Shown here: piece by piece, positions 25,429-34,783 of the stretch | Layout of the letters: every line of letters begins with the position of its first letter | Position numbering within the stretch: the stretch's first letter is position 1 | NCBI GenBank assembly: GCA_016125285.1 | Contig: WGMA01000015.1 | Location: forward strand, 39,739 to 103,738 | DNA from: Phycisphaera sp. | Lineage (GTDB): Bacteria; Planctomycetota; Phycisphaerae; Phycisphaerales; Zrk34 | Direction of reading: 5' to 3' | DNA length: 64,000 nt | Translations under genes and position numbers: made by a program | Notes under the pieces: model-generated | Told to the model about the DNA's origin: nothing | Seen by the model: the letters and a program-made list of their open reading frames with translations, nothing else | Database searches by the model: none

Positions 25429-27114
25429 ATGATCCGACCCGCCAACGCGACGTTGACGATCGACGGTTTGCCGTTGATCGACGAGGCGCTGGACGAGCAG
25501 GGGCGCATGACCGCCGTCGAGCGCTTCAGCAAGGCGCACGACCACGGCTCGACGCCGATGCAGGAGCGGTACTACCGCGACCTGCTGCCCGCGTCGCCGC
25601 CGGGGCCAGGTCAGCAGTACGCCTTCGAGGTCGACCTCGACGCGTGCAGCGGATGCAAGGCGTGCGTCACCGCGTGCCACAACCTCAACGGCCTCGATGA
25701 GACCGAGACCTGGCGTGACGTCGGCCTGCTGGTAGGCGGCCCGATGGACGAGCCGGTGCATCAGCACGTGACCAGCGCGTGCCACCACTGCGTCGAGCCG
25801 GCCTGCATGGACGGCTGCCCGGTCAAGGCCTACGAGAAGGACCCGGTCACCGGCATCGTCCGCCACCTCGACGACCAGTGCATCGGCTGCCAGTACTGCG
25901 TGCTGAAGTGCCCGTACGACGTGCCGAAGTACAACAAGGCGAAGGGCATCGTGCGCAAGTGCGATATGTGCAGCCAGCGCCTCGAGGTCGGCGAGGCCCC
26001 GGCGTGCGTGCAGGCGTGCCCGAACGAGGCGATCAGGATCCGCGTCGTCGACAAGCAGGAAGTCATCGAGTCCAGCGAGTACGCCAGCCTCGTGCCCGGC
26101 GCCGCCGACCCCGACTACACGCTGCCGACCACCACGTACAAGACCGACCGCGTGCTGCCCCGCAACCTGCTCCCGGCCAACTACTACGCGGTCAAGCCCG
26201 AGCACGCGCACTTCCCGCTGGTCGTCATGCTCGTGCTGACGCAGGCGTCGGTCGGCGCGCTGCTCATCGAGCACATCCTCCGCCTGATCGTTGGGGGATC
26301 GCTGCTCGACGCGATCCGCCCGATCCACTCTGCGAGCGCCATGGCGCTGGGCGGGCTGGCGCTGGCGTCGTCGACGATGCACCTGGGCCGACCGATGTAC
26401 GCGTTCCGCGCGTTCATCGGGTTACGCACGTCGTGGCTGAGCCGTGAGATCGTCGCGTTCGGCGGGTTCGCGAAGCTCGCCGCGGCGTACGCGCTGGTCA
26501 GCTGGTTCCTGCCGGACTGGGTCGGCGTGCAGACGGCGCTGGGCATCGGCGCGGTGATCGCGGGCATCGTCGGCGTGTTCTGCTCGGCGATGATCTACCA
26601 CGACACCCGCCGCGCGTTCTGGAACATCTCGATGACCGGCACGAAGTTCTTCGCCACGATGCTCGTCGTCGGCATCCCCGCCGCGCTGGCGACCTCGATG
26701 GCCGCGACGTTCGTCGACCCCGACCTGACCGTCCAGCAGATCATGGACAAGTGGGGCTACGGCCTGTGCGGGTCGCTGATCGTCGTGTCCACGCTCAAGC
26801 TGATGTTCGAGGCCACGGTCTTCATGAACCTCAAGGACCGCCGCCACACGCCGATGAAGCGCACCGCGATCCTGATGACCGACGCGCTGCTCGGCGTGAC
26901 GCTCCGCCGGTTCGCCCTCGGCCTGCTCGGCGGCGTCGTGATCCCCGGCGTGCTGCTGATCGACCTGCTCAACCCCGCCACGTCGTTCAGCCCGACGACG
27001 ATCGTCGCGGCGATCGGCCTGACGCTCGTGCTCAACCTCGTCGCCGAGTTGCACGAACGCTACCAGTTCTTCACCGCGGTGATCTCGCCGAAGATGCCCG
27101 GCGGGGTCATGTAG
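25429..27114 (+). CDS. Fused DmsB-DmsC-like protein: 4x[4Fe-4S] ferredoxin plus membrane anchor
   Basis: A 561-residue fusion. The N-terminal 220 residues carry 16 cysteines in four clusters typical of DmsB/NarH-like electron-transfer subunits: CSGCKACVTACH, CHHCVEPACMDGCP, CIGCQYCVLKCP, and CDMC...CVQACP. The C-terminal 340 residues contain about eight transmembrane helices of the DmsC type. Such a protein would take electrons from quinol and pass them to the molybdenum subunit encoded next. The ATG at 25429 has AGGA 6 nt upstream; an ATG at 25399, also after AGGA, is a real alternative, and both lie downstream of the predicted transcript start. It is first of four coupled nitrogen genes. 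Confidence 0.85.
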   Translation: MIRPANATLTIDGLPLIDEALDEQGRMTAVERFSKAHDHGSTPMQERYYRDLLPASPPGPGQQYAFEVDLDACSGCKACVTACHNLNGLDETETWRDVGLLVGGPMDEPVHQHVTSACHHCVEPACMDGCPVKAYEKDPVTGIVRHLDDQCIGCQYCVLKCPYDVPKYNKAKGIVRKCDMCSQRLEVGEAPACVQACPNEAIRIRVVDKQEVIESSEYASLVPGAADPDYTLPTTTYKTDRVLPRNLLPANYYAVKPEHAHFPLVVMLVLTQASVGALLIEHILRLIVGGSLLDAIRPIHSASAMALGGLALASSTMHLGRPMYAFRAFIGLRTSWLSREIVAFGGFAKLAAAYALVSWFLPDWVGVQTALGIGAVIAGIVGVFCSAMIYHDTRRAFWNISMTGTKFFATMLVVGIPAALATSMAATFVDPDLTVQQIMDKWGYGLCGSLIVVSTLKLMFEATVFMNLKDRRHTPMKRTAILMTDALLGVTLRRFALGLLGGVVIPGVLLIDLLNPATSFSPTTIVAAIGLTLVLNLVAELHERYQFFTAVISPKMPGGVM

Positions 27115-27147
27115 ATCGGTGTGCTTCGCGTGACTTTGTTGTGGGAA

Positions 27148-27273
27148 TTGCAAAATGAAAAATGCAAAATTCAAGGTGCAAAATGAGGTGACCCGAACAC
27201 TAAGGGACGCTCGCGGGATGGGCATTTTGCATTTTGCATTTTGCACTTTTCATTTTGCATTTTCCCCTCAGTT
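27148..27273. repeat. AT-rich inverted repeat of ATTTTGC units
   Basis: Between the DmsB/DmsC-like gene and the nitrate reductase gene, TTGCAAAATGAAAAATGCAA-type sequence (27148-27186) faces its complement, tandem ATTTTGCATTTTGC units (27222-27273), across about 35 bp. The base composition is far below the surrounding GC content. It could fold into a long hairpin in the polycistronic RNA or be a mobile-repeat remnant. It ends 12 bp before the nasA ATG. Confidence 0.8.
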
Positions 27274-27285
27274 CGGGGGTCTGTC

Positions 27286-29583
27286 ATGATCAAACTTCCA
27301 CAGTTGCCCGATCCCGTCGCCAACCTCATCCGCGCCCACGACGGGCCGCTGACGCGCCAGCTGCTGCAGAGCCCCGGCGGGTTCGGCCTGGGCAAGGTGC
27401 CCGACCACATCAAGCCCGACGCGACCACCACGATGGTCTGCGGGTTCTGCTCCACCGGGTGCGGCCTGAACATCCACCTGCAGAACGGCGAGGCGGTGAA
27501 CCTGACGCCGGACACGAACTACCCGGTCAACCTCGGCATGGCGTGCCCGAAGGGATGGGAGGCGCTGGCGGTGCTCGACGCGCCGGACCGCGCCACCACG
27601 CCGATGATCCGCCGCAACGGTCGCCTCGAACCCGTCGACTGGGACACGGCGCTGAAGCACTTCGTCGAACGCTTCGGCGAGGTCATGGCGAAGCACGGCC
27701 CGGAGTCCGTCGCGTTCCTGTCCACCGGGCAGATCCCCACCGAAGAGATGGTGATGCTGGGAGCGCTGGCGAAGTTCGGCATGGGCATGATCCACGGCGA
27801 CGGCAACACGCGGCAGTGCATGGCCACCGCCGCGACGGCGTACAAGCAGTCGTTCGGCTTCGACGCGCCGCCCTACACGTACAAGGACTTCGAGGAGTCC
27901 GACGTGATGATGTTCGTCGGCGCCAACCCCTGCATCGCGCACCCGATCATGTGGGAGCGCGTGCTCAAGAACCCGTACGACCCGACCATCATCGTCGTCG
28001 ATCCGCGCAAGACCGAGACCGCGATGTGCGCCACGCACCACCTGCCCATCGCGCCCAAGAGCGACCTGACGCTGTTTTACGGCCTGGCGCACCTGCTGAT
28101 CTCGCGCGGCCTGATCAACTCCGGCTACATCACGGCGCACACCACGGGCTTCGACGCGTTTGCCGAGCACGTCGCGGAGTACACGCCGGACATCGTCGCC
28201 GCGAAGACCGGCATCGACGAGGCCACGCTCCGCCGCGTCGCCCGCGCGATCGGCGAGGGCGAGCGCGTGTCGATCTGGTGGACCATGGGCGTCAACCAGT
28301 CCTACGAGGGCACGCGCGTCGCGCAGGCCCTGATCAACCTCGCGCTGATGACCGGCAACATGGGGCGACCGGGCACCGGCGCCAACTCGATCACCGGGCA
28401 GTGCAACGCGATGGGCTCACGCCTGTTCAGCAACACGACGAACCTGCTCGGCCATCACGACTTCACCAGCGCGATGGACCGCGCGAAGGTCGCGGGCGTG
28501 CTGGGCATCCCCGCCAGCAGGATCCCGTCGGTCAACAGCCTGGCGTACGACCAGATCATCGAGGGCATCGCGCTGGACAAGATCAAGGGGCTGTGGGTGA
28601 TCGCGACGAACACGTCGCACTCGTGGATCAACCAGAAGCACGCCCGCAGCGTGCTCGACAAGCTCGACTTCCTCGTCGTGCAGGACATGTACCACACGAC
28701 GGACACCGCGAAGCAGGCGCACCTCGTGCTGCCGGCCGCGGCGTGGGGCGAGAAGGAGGGCACGTTCATCAACTCCGAGCGGCGCATCGGGCTGATCAAG
28801 AAGGTGCGCAAGGCGCCGGGGCAGGCGCTGGCGGACTTCCACATCTTCAAGCTGATCGCGCACTACTGGGGCTGCGGCGCGATGTTCGAGAAGTGGAAGA
28901 CGCCGGAGGACGTGTTCCAGACGATGAAGGAGCTGAGCCGCGGGCAGACGTGCGACATCACGGGGATTCTGGACTACGCGATGCTGGACCGTGCGGGCGG
29001 CATCCAGTGGCCTTACCCCGAGTCGATGACGCCGAAGAGCGAGTACGACGCCGGGACGGGCCGCGTGCACACGCAGGCGTTCGAGGCGATTTACACGGAG
29101 CGGCGGCTGTTCGAGGACGGCGTGTACCCGCACGCGGACGGTCGCGCGAAGTTCATCTTCGAGGCGCCGCGCCCGATGCCCGAGCAGCCCGATGCGACGT
29201 ACCCGATGATCCTGCTGACGGGGCGCGGCACGGCGTCGCAGTGGCACACGCAGACGCGCACGGGCAAGTCGGCGGTGCTCCGCAAGCTCTACCCGCAGGG
29301 CATCTACATCGAGATCAACCCCGTCGACGCGCGGCGGCTGGAGATCCAGCACGAGAAGCCGGTCGTCGTCGAATCGCGCCGCGGACGCATCACCGCCAAG
29401 GCGTTCCTCACCGCGTCGGTGCGCGAGGGGCAGGTGTTCATCCCGATGCACTACGACACGGCGAACCTGCTGACCAGTTCGAGCTTCGACCCGTACTCCC
29501 GTCAGCCCAACTACAAGGCGTGCGCGGTGAGCGTGCGGCCGGTGCGTTACGGCGACATGGACGGACAGGAGGCGTCACGATGA
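27286..29583 (+). CDS. nasA: Assimilatory nitrate reductase, molybdopterin catalytic subunit
   Basis: A 765-residue protein of the Mo-bis-MGD oxidoreductase family that reduces nitrate to nitrite in the cytoplasm. The N-terminal [4Fe-4S] site is C52-x2-C55-x3-C59 with C87 in MACPKGWE. The presumed Mo ligand is C178 in NTRQCMATA, as in Nap/Nas enzymes rather than the Asp of NarG. The C-terminal molybdopterin dinucleotide domain is seen in [17 protein letters not shown]. There is no Tat signal, in keeping with assimilatory function. The start at 27286 follows GGGGGT. Its stop overlaps the nirA start (ATGA at 29580). Nitrate is inferred as substrate from neighbours and motif; another oxyanion is less likely. 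Confidence 0.88.
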   Translation: MIKLPQLPDPVANLIRAHDGPLTRQLLQSPGGFGLGKVPDHIKPDATTTMVCGFCSTGCGLNIHLQNGEAVNLTPDTNYPVNLGMACPKGWEALAVLDAPDRATTPMIRRNGRLEPVDWDTALKHFVERFGEVMAKHGPESVAFLSTGQIPTEEMVMLGALAKFGMGMIHGDGNTRQCMATAATAYKQSFGFDAPPYTYKDFEESDVMMFVGANPCIAHPIMWERVLKNPYDPTIIVVDPRKTETAMCATHHLPIAPKSDLTLFYGLAHLLISRGLINSGYITAHTTGFDAFAEHVAEYTPDIVAAKTGIDEATLRRVARAIGEGERVSIWWTMGVNQSYEGTRVAQALINLALMTGNMGRPGTGANSITGQCNAMGSRLFSNTTNLLGHHDFTSAMDRAKVAGVLGIPASRIPSVNSLAYDQIIEGIALDKIKGLWVIATNTSHSWINQKHARSVLDKLDFLVVQDMYHTTDTAKQAHLVLPAAAWGEKEGTFINSERRIGLIKKVRKAPGQALADFHIFKLIAHYWGCGAMFEKWKTPEDVFQTMKELSRGQTCDITGILDYAMLDRAGGIQWPYPESMTPKSEYDAGTGRVHTQAFEAIYTERRLFEDGVYPHADGRAKFIFEAPRPMPEQPDATYPMILLTGRGTASQWHTQTRTGKSAVLRKLYPQGIYIEINPVDARRLEIQHEKPVVVESRRGRITAKAFLTASVREGQVFIPMHYDTANLLTSSSFDPYSRQPNYKACAVSVRPVRYGDMDGQEASR

Positions 29584-31418
29584 CCGACACCGCCAACACG
29601 CAGGCGTTCACGGAAGAGCAGACGCAGTACCTGGCCGGGTTCATGGCCGGGGCGGGCATCGCGCAGGCCGCGGCGGGGATGTCGCTGCCGGTGCTGAACA
29701 ACGGCGGCGGCGCGCCGGGCGCGTCGGTCACGATCGGTGGGCCCGACGCGATCCACCACGAGGCGATGGCGCGCACCGAGGCGGCGGGCGGCAAGCTGTG
29801 CAAGGAGGAGCTGGCGAAGCGCGAGAAGAACGCGCTGGACATGTGGGACGAGATGGTCGCCCGCGCCGGCGAAGGCGCGTTCCCGAAGGGCACCGACGTG
29901 TTCCTCACGAAGTTCCACGGCATGTTCTACGTCGCGCCGGCGCAGGACTCTTACATGTGTCGGCTGCGGTTCCACGGCGGCGTGATCAACACGCATCAGC
30001 TGCGCGGCGTGGCGGACCTCGCGGAGAAGTACGGCGGGGGGTACACGCACGTGACGACGCGGGCGAACCTGCAGATCCGCGAGATCGGCCCGAGCGATCC
30101 GATCCACGTGCTGACGGGCCTGGCGGACCTGGGCGTGATCAACCGCGGCTCGGGCGGCGACAACCTGCGGAACATCACCGCGTCGCCCACCGCGGGCATC
30201 GATCCGCAGGAGCTGATCGACACGCGGCCGCTGGCGAAGGCGATGCACCATCACATCTTGAATCACCGCGAGTTGTACGGCCTGCCGCGCAAGTTCAACA
30301 TCGCGTTCGACGGCGGCGGCATCGTCTCCGCGGTCGCCGACACGAACGATATCAGCTTCATCGCGGTGCAGGTGGAGGAGAGCACGGCGACGGACGCGGC
30401 GCCCGCGGGCGTGTACTTCCGGATGGGGCTCGGCGGGATCACCGGGCACCAGGATTTTGCGCGCGACACCGGCGTGCTGCTCAAGCCGGACGACTGCGTG
30501 CCGATCGCCGAGGCGGTCATCCGCGTGTTCATCAAGCACGGGGACCGCACGGACCGCAAGAAGGCGCGGCTGAAGTACCTGCTGGACAAGTGGGGCTTCG
30601 AGAAGTTCATGGAGGAAGTGCGGGCGGAGTTGGGTGAGAGGCTGACGCCGGTGACGTTCCCCCTGGAGTCGTGCACGCTGCCGCAGCGTGTGGATGCGCA
30701 GGCGCACATCGGCGTGCACCCGCAGAAGCAGGACGGGATGAGCTACGTGGGCGTGGTCGTGCCGGTGGGCAGGCTGACGTGCGAGCAGATGCGTGCGATC
30801 GCGGCGATCGCCGACACGTACGGCAGCGGCGACGTGCGGATGACGGTGTGGCAGAACGTGCTGATCCCGGACGTGCCGGGCGAGAAGGTCGACGCGGTGA
30901 AGGCGGCGATCGAGGCGGCGGGGCTGGACTGGCGTGCGAGCAGCTTCCGCGCGGGGCTGATCGCGTGCACGGGCAACGCCGGTTGCAAGTTCGCGGCGTC
31001 GGACACGAAGAGCCACGCGATGGCGATCGCCGAGCACGTCGAGGCGCGGCTGGAGCTCGACACGCCGATCAACATCCACCTGACTGGCTGCCATCACAGC
31101 TGCGCGCAGCATTACATCGGCGACATCGGCCTGCTCGGCGCGAACGTCGAGCGCGGCGACGACATGGTCCAGGGTTACCACGTGTACCTCGGCGGCGGGT
31201 ACGGGCCCGACGCGCAGATCGCCAAGGAGGTCTACCGCGACGTCGCCCACGACGAGCTGCCCGTGCTCGTCGAGCGGATGGTGCGCGGGTACCTGTCGCA
31301 TCGCGCCGGTGACGACGAGCTGTTCCGCGACTTCACGCGGCGTCACGCGGCGGAGGAGCTGCGGGAGATGTTTGCGAAGGTCGAGATCGACGCGTCGACG
31401 CAGGAGGTGCAGTCATGA
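29580..31418 (+). CDS. nirA: Siroheme nitrite reductase (ferredoxin/NirA type)
   Basis: A 612-residue member of the nitrite/sulfite reductase family that reduces nitrite to ammonium using siroheme coupled to a [4Fe-4S] cluster. The cluster/siroheme cysteines are visible as C463 and C469 in [11 protein letters not shown] and C504 and C508 in [10 protein letters not shown]. Two ferredoxin-like half-domains precede each catalytic half ([37 protein letters not shown]). The N-terminal 80 residues are extra and Ala/Gly-rich. It is coupled by ATGA to nasA upstream and to the flavoprotein gene downstream. Sulfite reductase activity is the alternative, but the nitrate context favours nitrite. Confidence 0.88.
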   Translation: MTDTANTQAFTEEQTQYLAGFMAGAGIAQAAAGMSLPVLNNGGGAPGASVTIGGPDAIHHEAMARTEAAGGKLCKEELAKREKNALDMWDEMVARAGEGAFPKGTDVFLTKFHGMFYVAPAQDSYMCRLRFHGGVINTHQLRGVADLAEKYGGGYTHVTTRANLQIREIGPSDPIHVLTGLADLGVINRGSGGDNLRNITASPTAGIDPQELIDTRPLAKAMHHHILNHRELYGLPRKFNIAFDGGGIVSAVADTNDISFIAVQVEESTATDAAPAGVYFRMGLGGITGHQDFARDTGVLLKPDDCVPIAEAVIRVFIKHGDRTDRKKARLKYLLDKWGFEKFMEEVRAELGERLTPVTFPLESCTLPQRVDAQAHIGVHPQKQDGMSYVGVVVPVGRLTCEQMRAIAAIADTYGSGDVRMTVWQNVLIPDVPGEKVDAVKAAIEAAGLDWRASSFRAGLIACTGNAGCKFAASDTKSHAMAIAEHVEARLELDTPINIHLTGCHHSCAQHYIGDIGLLGANVERGDDMVQGYHVYLGGGYGPDAQIAKEVYRDVAHDELPVLVERMVRGYLSHRAGDDELFRDFTRRHAAEELREMFAKVEIDASTQEVQS

Positions 31419-33070
31419 GCACGCAGCCCGTCCCGCTGTTGCCGGAGACCGCGCCGTTCAATCCCGCGCAGCGCGCGTGGCTCAACGGATTCTTCGCGGG
31501 ATTGATGAGCAGCGCCCCCGGAACCGGAACGCCGGGCGCGGGCGCGGCGGGTGTGGCGATCGCTGCGCCGGTCGACGCGGGCGCTGCGCCCGGTGGTGTC
31601 GCGGCGTATCCGGAAGGTCAGGAGCCCTGGCACGACGACACGATGCCGCTCGACGAGCGGATGGAGTTGGCGAAAGAGCGGCCGTTGAATGACAAGCTGA
31701 TGGCGGCGATGGCGCAGCAGGACTGCGGGTCGTGCGGCTACCTGTGTCGCAGCTACGCCGACGCGATCGCCAGCGGGGCGGACAGCGACACGAGCAAGTG
31801 CGTGCCGGGTGGCAAGGACACGGCGCGGATGCTCAAGCAGGTGCTCAAGGAGACGCCGGCCAATGGCGACGGGGGTGTGACGGTCACCGCGACACCCGCC
31901 GCGCCCGCCGCGGCGCCGACCGTGTCGACGTCCGCGAAGGACGCGCCGCTGGCGTACGACCGCAAGCACCCGTTCCCCGCGCCGCTGCTGGCGGTCAAGA
32001 AGCTCAACCGCGAGGGCTCGACGAAGGACACGCGGTTCGTCGCGATCGACCTGACCGGCTCGGGCATCACGTACGAGGTCGGCGACAGCCTCGGCGTGTA
32101 TCCGCGGAACTGCGCCGATCACGTCAACCACCTGCTCGAAACGCTCGGCCACACCGGCAACGAGCCGGTGCGCGCGCCCAACGGCGATCTCGTGCCGCTG
32201 CGCGAGGGGCTGGAGTGGCACTACACGATCACCCGCGCCGACGAGCAGCAGGCGGTGATGCTGGCCGACTGCGCGACCGACGCGAAGGAGGCGCGTAAGC
32301 TGCGCACGCTGGCGGACGACGACGACGCGCTCGAGCGGCTCGACCTGTGGGACCTGCTGCTGGAGTACCGGTCGGCGCGGCCGAGGCCGGGCGACCTGGT
32401 GCTCGCGCTCAAGCCGCTGCAGCCGCGGCTGTACTCGATCAGCTCGTCGCAGAAGGCGGTGCCGGACGAGGTGCACCTGACGGTGGGCGTGGTGCGTTAC
32501 GAGCTGAACGGTCGTCCGCGCCGCGGCGTGGCGTCGACGTACTTCGCCGAGCGCGTCGAGATGGGCCAGCCGGTGCGCGTGTTCGTGCAGAAGTCGCACG
32601 GGTTCGGGCTGCCGGCCGACGGCGACAAGCCGATCATCATGGTGGGCCCCGGCACGGGCGTGGCGCCGTTCCGCGCGTTCCTGCAGGAGCGTGCGGCGGT
32701 CGGCGCGAAGGGACGCAACTGGCTGTTCTTCGGCGACCAGCGCCGGTCGGCGGACTTCCTCTACGAGCACGAGCTGGCGCGGTGGATCGAGGACGGCGTG
32801 CTCACGCGGCTCGACACGGCGTTCAGCCGCGACCAGGAGGAGAAGGTCTACGTGCAGAACCGCATGCTCGAGCAGGGCGCCGAGCTGTGGAAGTGGCTGG
32901 AGGACGGGGCGCACTTCTACGTGTGCGGCGACGCGTCGCGCATGGCCGCGGACGTCGACAAGGCGCTGCAGCAGGTCGTCGTGGAGCACGGCGGCATGTC
33001 GGAGTCCGACGCGAAGGGATACGTGAAGCTGCTGCGTGACGACGGCCGGTATCAGCGCGACGTTTATTGA
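31415..33070 (+). CDS. Flavoprotein reductase (CysJ-like) with N-terminal Fe-S motif
   Basis: A 551-residue electron-donor subunit. The C-terminal 380 residues match the FAD- and NADPH-binding modules of sulfite reductase alpha subunits: RLYSISSS for [16 protein letters not shown] for the pyridine nucleotide, YVQNRM and a closing VYVCGDA-like [10 protein letters not shown]. In place of the usual flavodoxin domain there is a short cysteine motif, C104-x2-C107-x3-C111-x17-C129, resembling a [4Fe-4S] site. It would pass electrons from NAD(P)H to the nitrite and/or nitrate reductase. It is last in the four-gene run, coupled to nirA by ATGA. Confidence 0.85.
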   Translation: MSTQPVPLLPETAPFNPAQRAWLNGFFAGLMSSAPGTGTPGAGAAGVAIAAPVDAGAAPGGVAAYPEGQEPWHDDTMPLDERMELAKERPLNDKLMAAMAQQDCGSCGYLCRSYADAIASGADSDTSKCVPGGKDTARMLKQVLKETPANGDGGVTVTATPAAPAAAPTVSTSAKDAPLAYDRKHPFPAPLLAVKKLNREGSTKDTRFVAIDLTGSGITYEVGDSLGVYPRNCADHVNHLLETLGHTGNEPVRAPNGDLVPLREGLEWHYTITRADEQQAVMLADCATDAKEARKLRTLADDDDALERLDLWDLLLEYRSARPRPGDLVLALKPLQPRLYSISSSQKAVPDEVHLTVGVVRYELNGRPRRGVASTYFAERVEMGQPVRVFVQKSHGFGLPADGDKPIIMVGPGTGVAPFRAFLQERAAVGAKGRNWLFFGDQRRSADFLYEHELARWIEDGVLTRLDTAFSRDQEEKVYVQNRMLEQGAELWKWLEDGAHFYVCGDASRMAADVDKALQQVVVEHGGMSESDAKGYVKLLRDDGRYQRDVY

Positions 33071-33078
33071 ATCGAAAT

Positions 33079-33197
33079 GACCAATACCCAAGCACCAATG
33101 CCCAATGCCTGAGGGCCGTGGGTGCTTGTTTCATTGGACATTGGTGCTTGGTCATTGGTCATTCACGCCGAAGGCGGGTGTTGTCATTGGTCATTGC
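33079..33197. repeat. AT-rich CCAATG / CATTGG inverted repeat
   Basis: After the flavoprotein gene, units such as ACCAATGCCCAATG face ATTGGACATTGGTGCTTGGT and TCATTGGTCATT. The sequence is low in GC against its surroundings and can form a long imperfect hairpin spanning the start of the intergenic region. It is of the same general kind as the AT-rich repeats near 27.2, 50.9 and 51.5 kb. Confidence 0.75.
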
Positions 33198-33277
33198 CCG
33201 CCTTGCCCGGCTACAATCCGCCTGTCGCCCGGGCACGTCGGTCGGGCCACGTCACCCACCCCGCAAGGAGATCGCCG

Positions 33278-34639
33278 ATGCGTTGGACCTCCCGCCTCGT
33301 GCTGGCCGCGCTGCTGTGTGTCGCGCTGCCGTCGTTCGCCCCCGCCCAGGACGCCGCGCCGCAGGCCGCTCAGGCCGCGCCCGCGCCGGTCGCCGTCAGC
33401 CTCGACCTCAAGGACGGCGACACGCTGATGTTCCTCGGCGACTCGATCACGCACCAGTGCCTCTACACGCAGTACGTCGAGGACTACTACTACACGCGGT
33501 ACCCGAAGATGCGGGTGCACTTCTACAACTCCGGCGTGAGCGGCGACTTTGCCGGCGACGCGCTGAACCGCTTCGACGGCGACGTCGCGGCGATCAAGCC
33601 GACGTACGTCACGATCCTGCTGGGCATGAACGACGGCTCGTACCAGCAGTGGAACGCCGACATCTTCGGCAAGTATGAGCACGACATGAACACGCTGATG
33701 GACAAGCTCGACGCGCTGGGCGCGAAGATCATCCCGATGAAGCCGACGATGTACGACTTGCGTGCGTATAACGACCGCAAGCCCAACGAGTGGAAGCACC
33801 CGAAGGACCCGGCGGGCGCACAGGTGTACAACGCGGTGATGGCGTACTACGGGGCGTGGGTGCAGCAGGCGGGGATCGACCGCGGGCTGGGCACGATCGA
33901 TCTCTACAGCCCGCTCAACGCGTTCACCGTCGCCGGCCGCGCCAACGATCCGCACTTCACGCTGATCCCCGACGCGATCCACCCGGGGCCCGCCGGTCAC
34001 GCGATCATGGCGTTCACGATGCTCGAAACGGCGCACCCGGACCGCACGGTCAGCTCCGTCACGGCGCAGCTTCGCGGCGACACGTGGAACGTCACCGCCG
34101 GTAAGACGGGCGAGGTGACCGACGTGTCGGGCGACGACAAGTCGCTGACGTTCACGTTCGCGGCGAACTGCCTGCCGTGGGTGCTGCCCGAGGAGGCGGC
34201 GTTGGGCTTCGAGCTGACCAAGGCGGGGCACAAGATGTCCAACGAGAAGATCCGCGTGGTGGGTCTGGCGCCGGGCAAGTACGACCTGAAGATCGACGGC
34301 GCGTCGGTCGGGCAGTACTCACACACGCAGCTGGCGGCAAAGGTCGAGCTGCAGACGAATCCGAAGACGCCGCAGTATCAGCAGGCGCTGGCGGTGGCGA
34401 TGCTCAACAAGGAGCGCAACGACAAGGCGGTGCACCCGCTGCGGAACTGGTGGGGCGGGATGAAGGGCCAACTCCGCCGCGACGCCGAGCACAAGGAGCC
34501 GGACAAGTACAAGGACTGGAAGGCGAAGTTCGACACGGAGACGGCGGCGCTGATCAAGCTCGCCGAGGAGTACGAGGACAAGATCTACGCCGCGGCGCAG
34601 CCCAAGCCGCACAAGTACGAGGTGACGCGGGTGGAGTGA
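33278..34639 (+). CDS. Secreted SGNH/GDSL-type esterase
   Basis: A 453-residue protein with a signal peptide (basic MRWTSR, hydrophobic LVLAALLCVALPS, cleavage near PAQDA). The SGNH blocks are in order: MFLGDSITHQ (Ser), SGDFAGD (Gly), LLGMNDG (Asn) and DAIHPGPAGH (Asp and His). The C-terminal third, after the catalytic domain, contains beta-rich and then charged helical sequence without a known match. Family members remove acetyl or other acyl groups from carbohydrates. AAGGAG lies 8 nt before the ATG at 33278. It is convergent with the PVC cytochrome gene. Confidence 0.85.
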   Translation: MRWTSRLVLAALLCVALPSFAPAQDAAPQAAQAAPAPVAVSLDLKDGDTLMFLGDSITHQCLYTQYVEDYYYTRYPKMRVHFYNSGVSGDFAGDALNRFDGDVAAIKPTYVTILLGMNDGSYQQWNADIFGKYEHDMNTLMDKLDALGAKIIPMKPTMYDLRAYNDRKPNEWKHPKDPAGAQVYNAVMAYYGAWVQQAGIDRGLGTIDLYSPLNAFTVAGRANDPHFTLIPDAIHPGPAGHAIMAFTMLETAHPDRTVSSVTAQLRGDTWNVTAGKTGEVTDVSGDDKSLTFTFAANCLPWVLPEEAALGFELTKAGHKMSNEKIRVVGLAPGKYDLKIDGASVGQYSHTQLAAKVELQTNPKTPQYQQALAVAMLNKERNDKAVHPLRNWWGGMKGQLRRDAEHKEPDKYKDWKAKFDTETAALIKLAEEYEDKIYAAAQPKPHKYEVTRVE

Positions 34640-34648
34640 GGCGCAAAG

Positions 34649-34780
34649 CCCCTCTCCCCCAGGTGGGGGAGAGGCTGGGTGAGGGGGTCGATTCTTCGGA
34701 CGCGGCGCACCCTTCGGAAAGCAATGGTGGTGTTCGAGCGATTCACCCTCACCCCGGCCCTCTGCCTCAAGGAAGAGGGA
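34649..34780. repeat. CCCCTCTCC palindromic element, copy 1
   Basis: The left end reads CCCCTCTCCCCCAGGTGGGG and the right end is a near-complement ending in CAAGGAAGAGGGA; the middle carries GGTCGATTCTTCGGACGCGG. The element fills the gap between two convergent stops (34639 and 34784). Further copies lie at 48401-48532 and 58159-58291, with a half copy inside mnmG. It forms hairpins but has no T-run. Confidence 0.85.
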
Positions 34781-34783
34781 GCG

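Noticed and set aside
27234..29579. Open frame running into nirA from 27234
   Set aside because: Its first 780 codons overlap nasA in another frame with Arg/Pro-rich nonsense; nirA begins at 29580 with an ATGA junction.
34649..34780. CCCCTCTCC element as an intrinsic terminator between convergent genes
   Set aside because: It can form hairpins but has no T-run on either strand and occurs elsewhere inside a coding gene.
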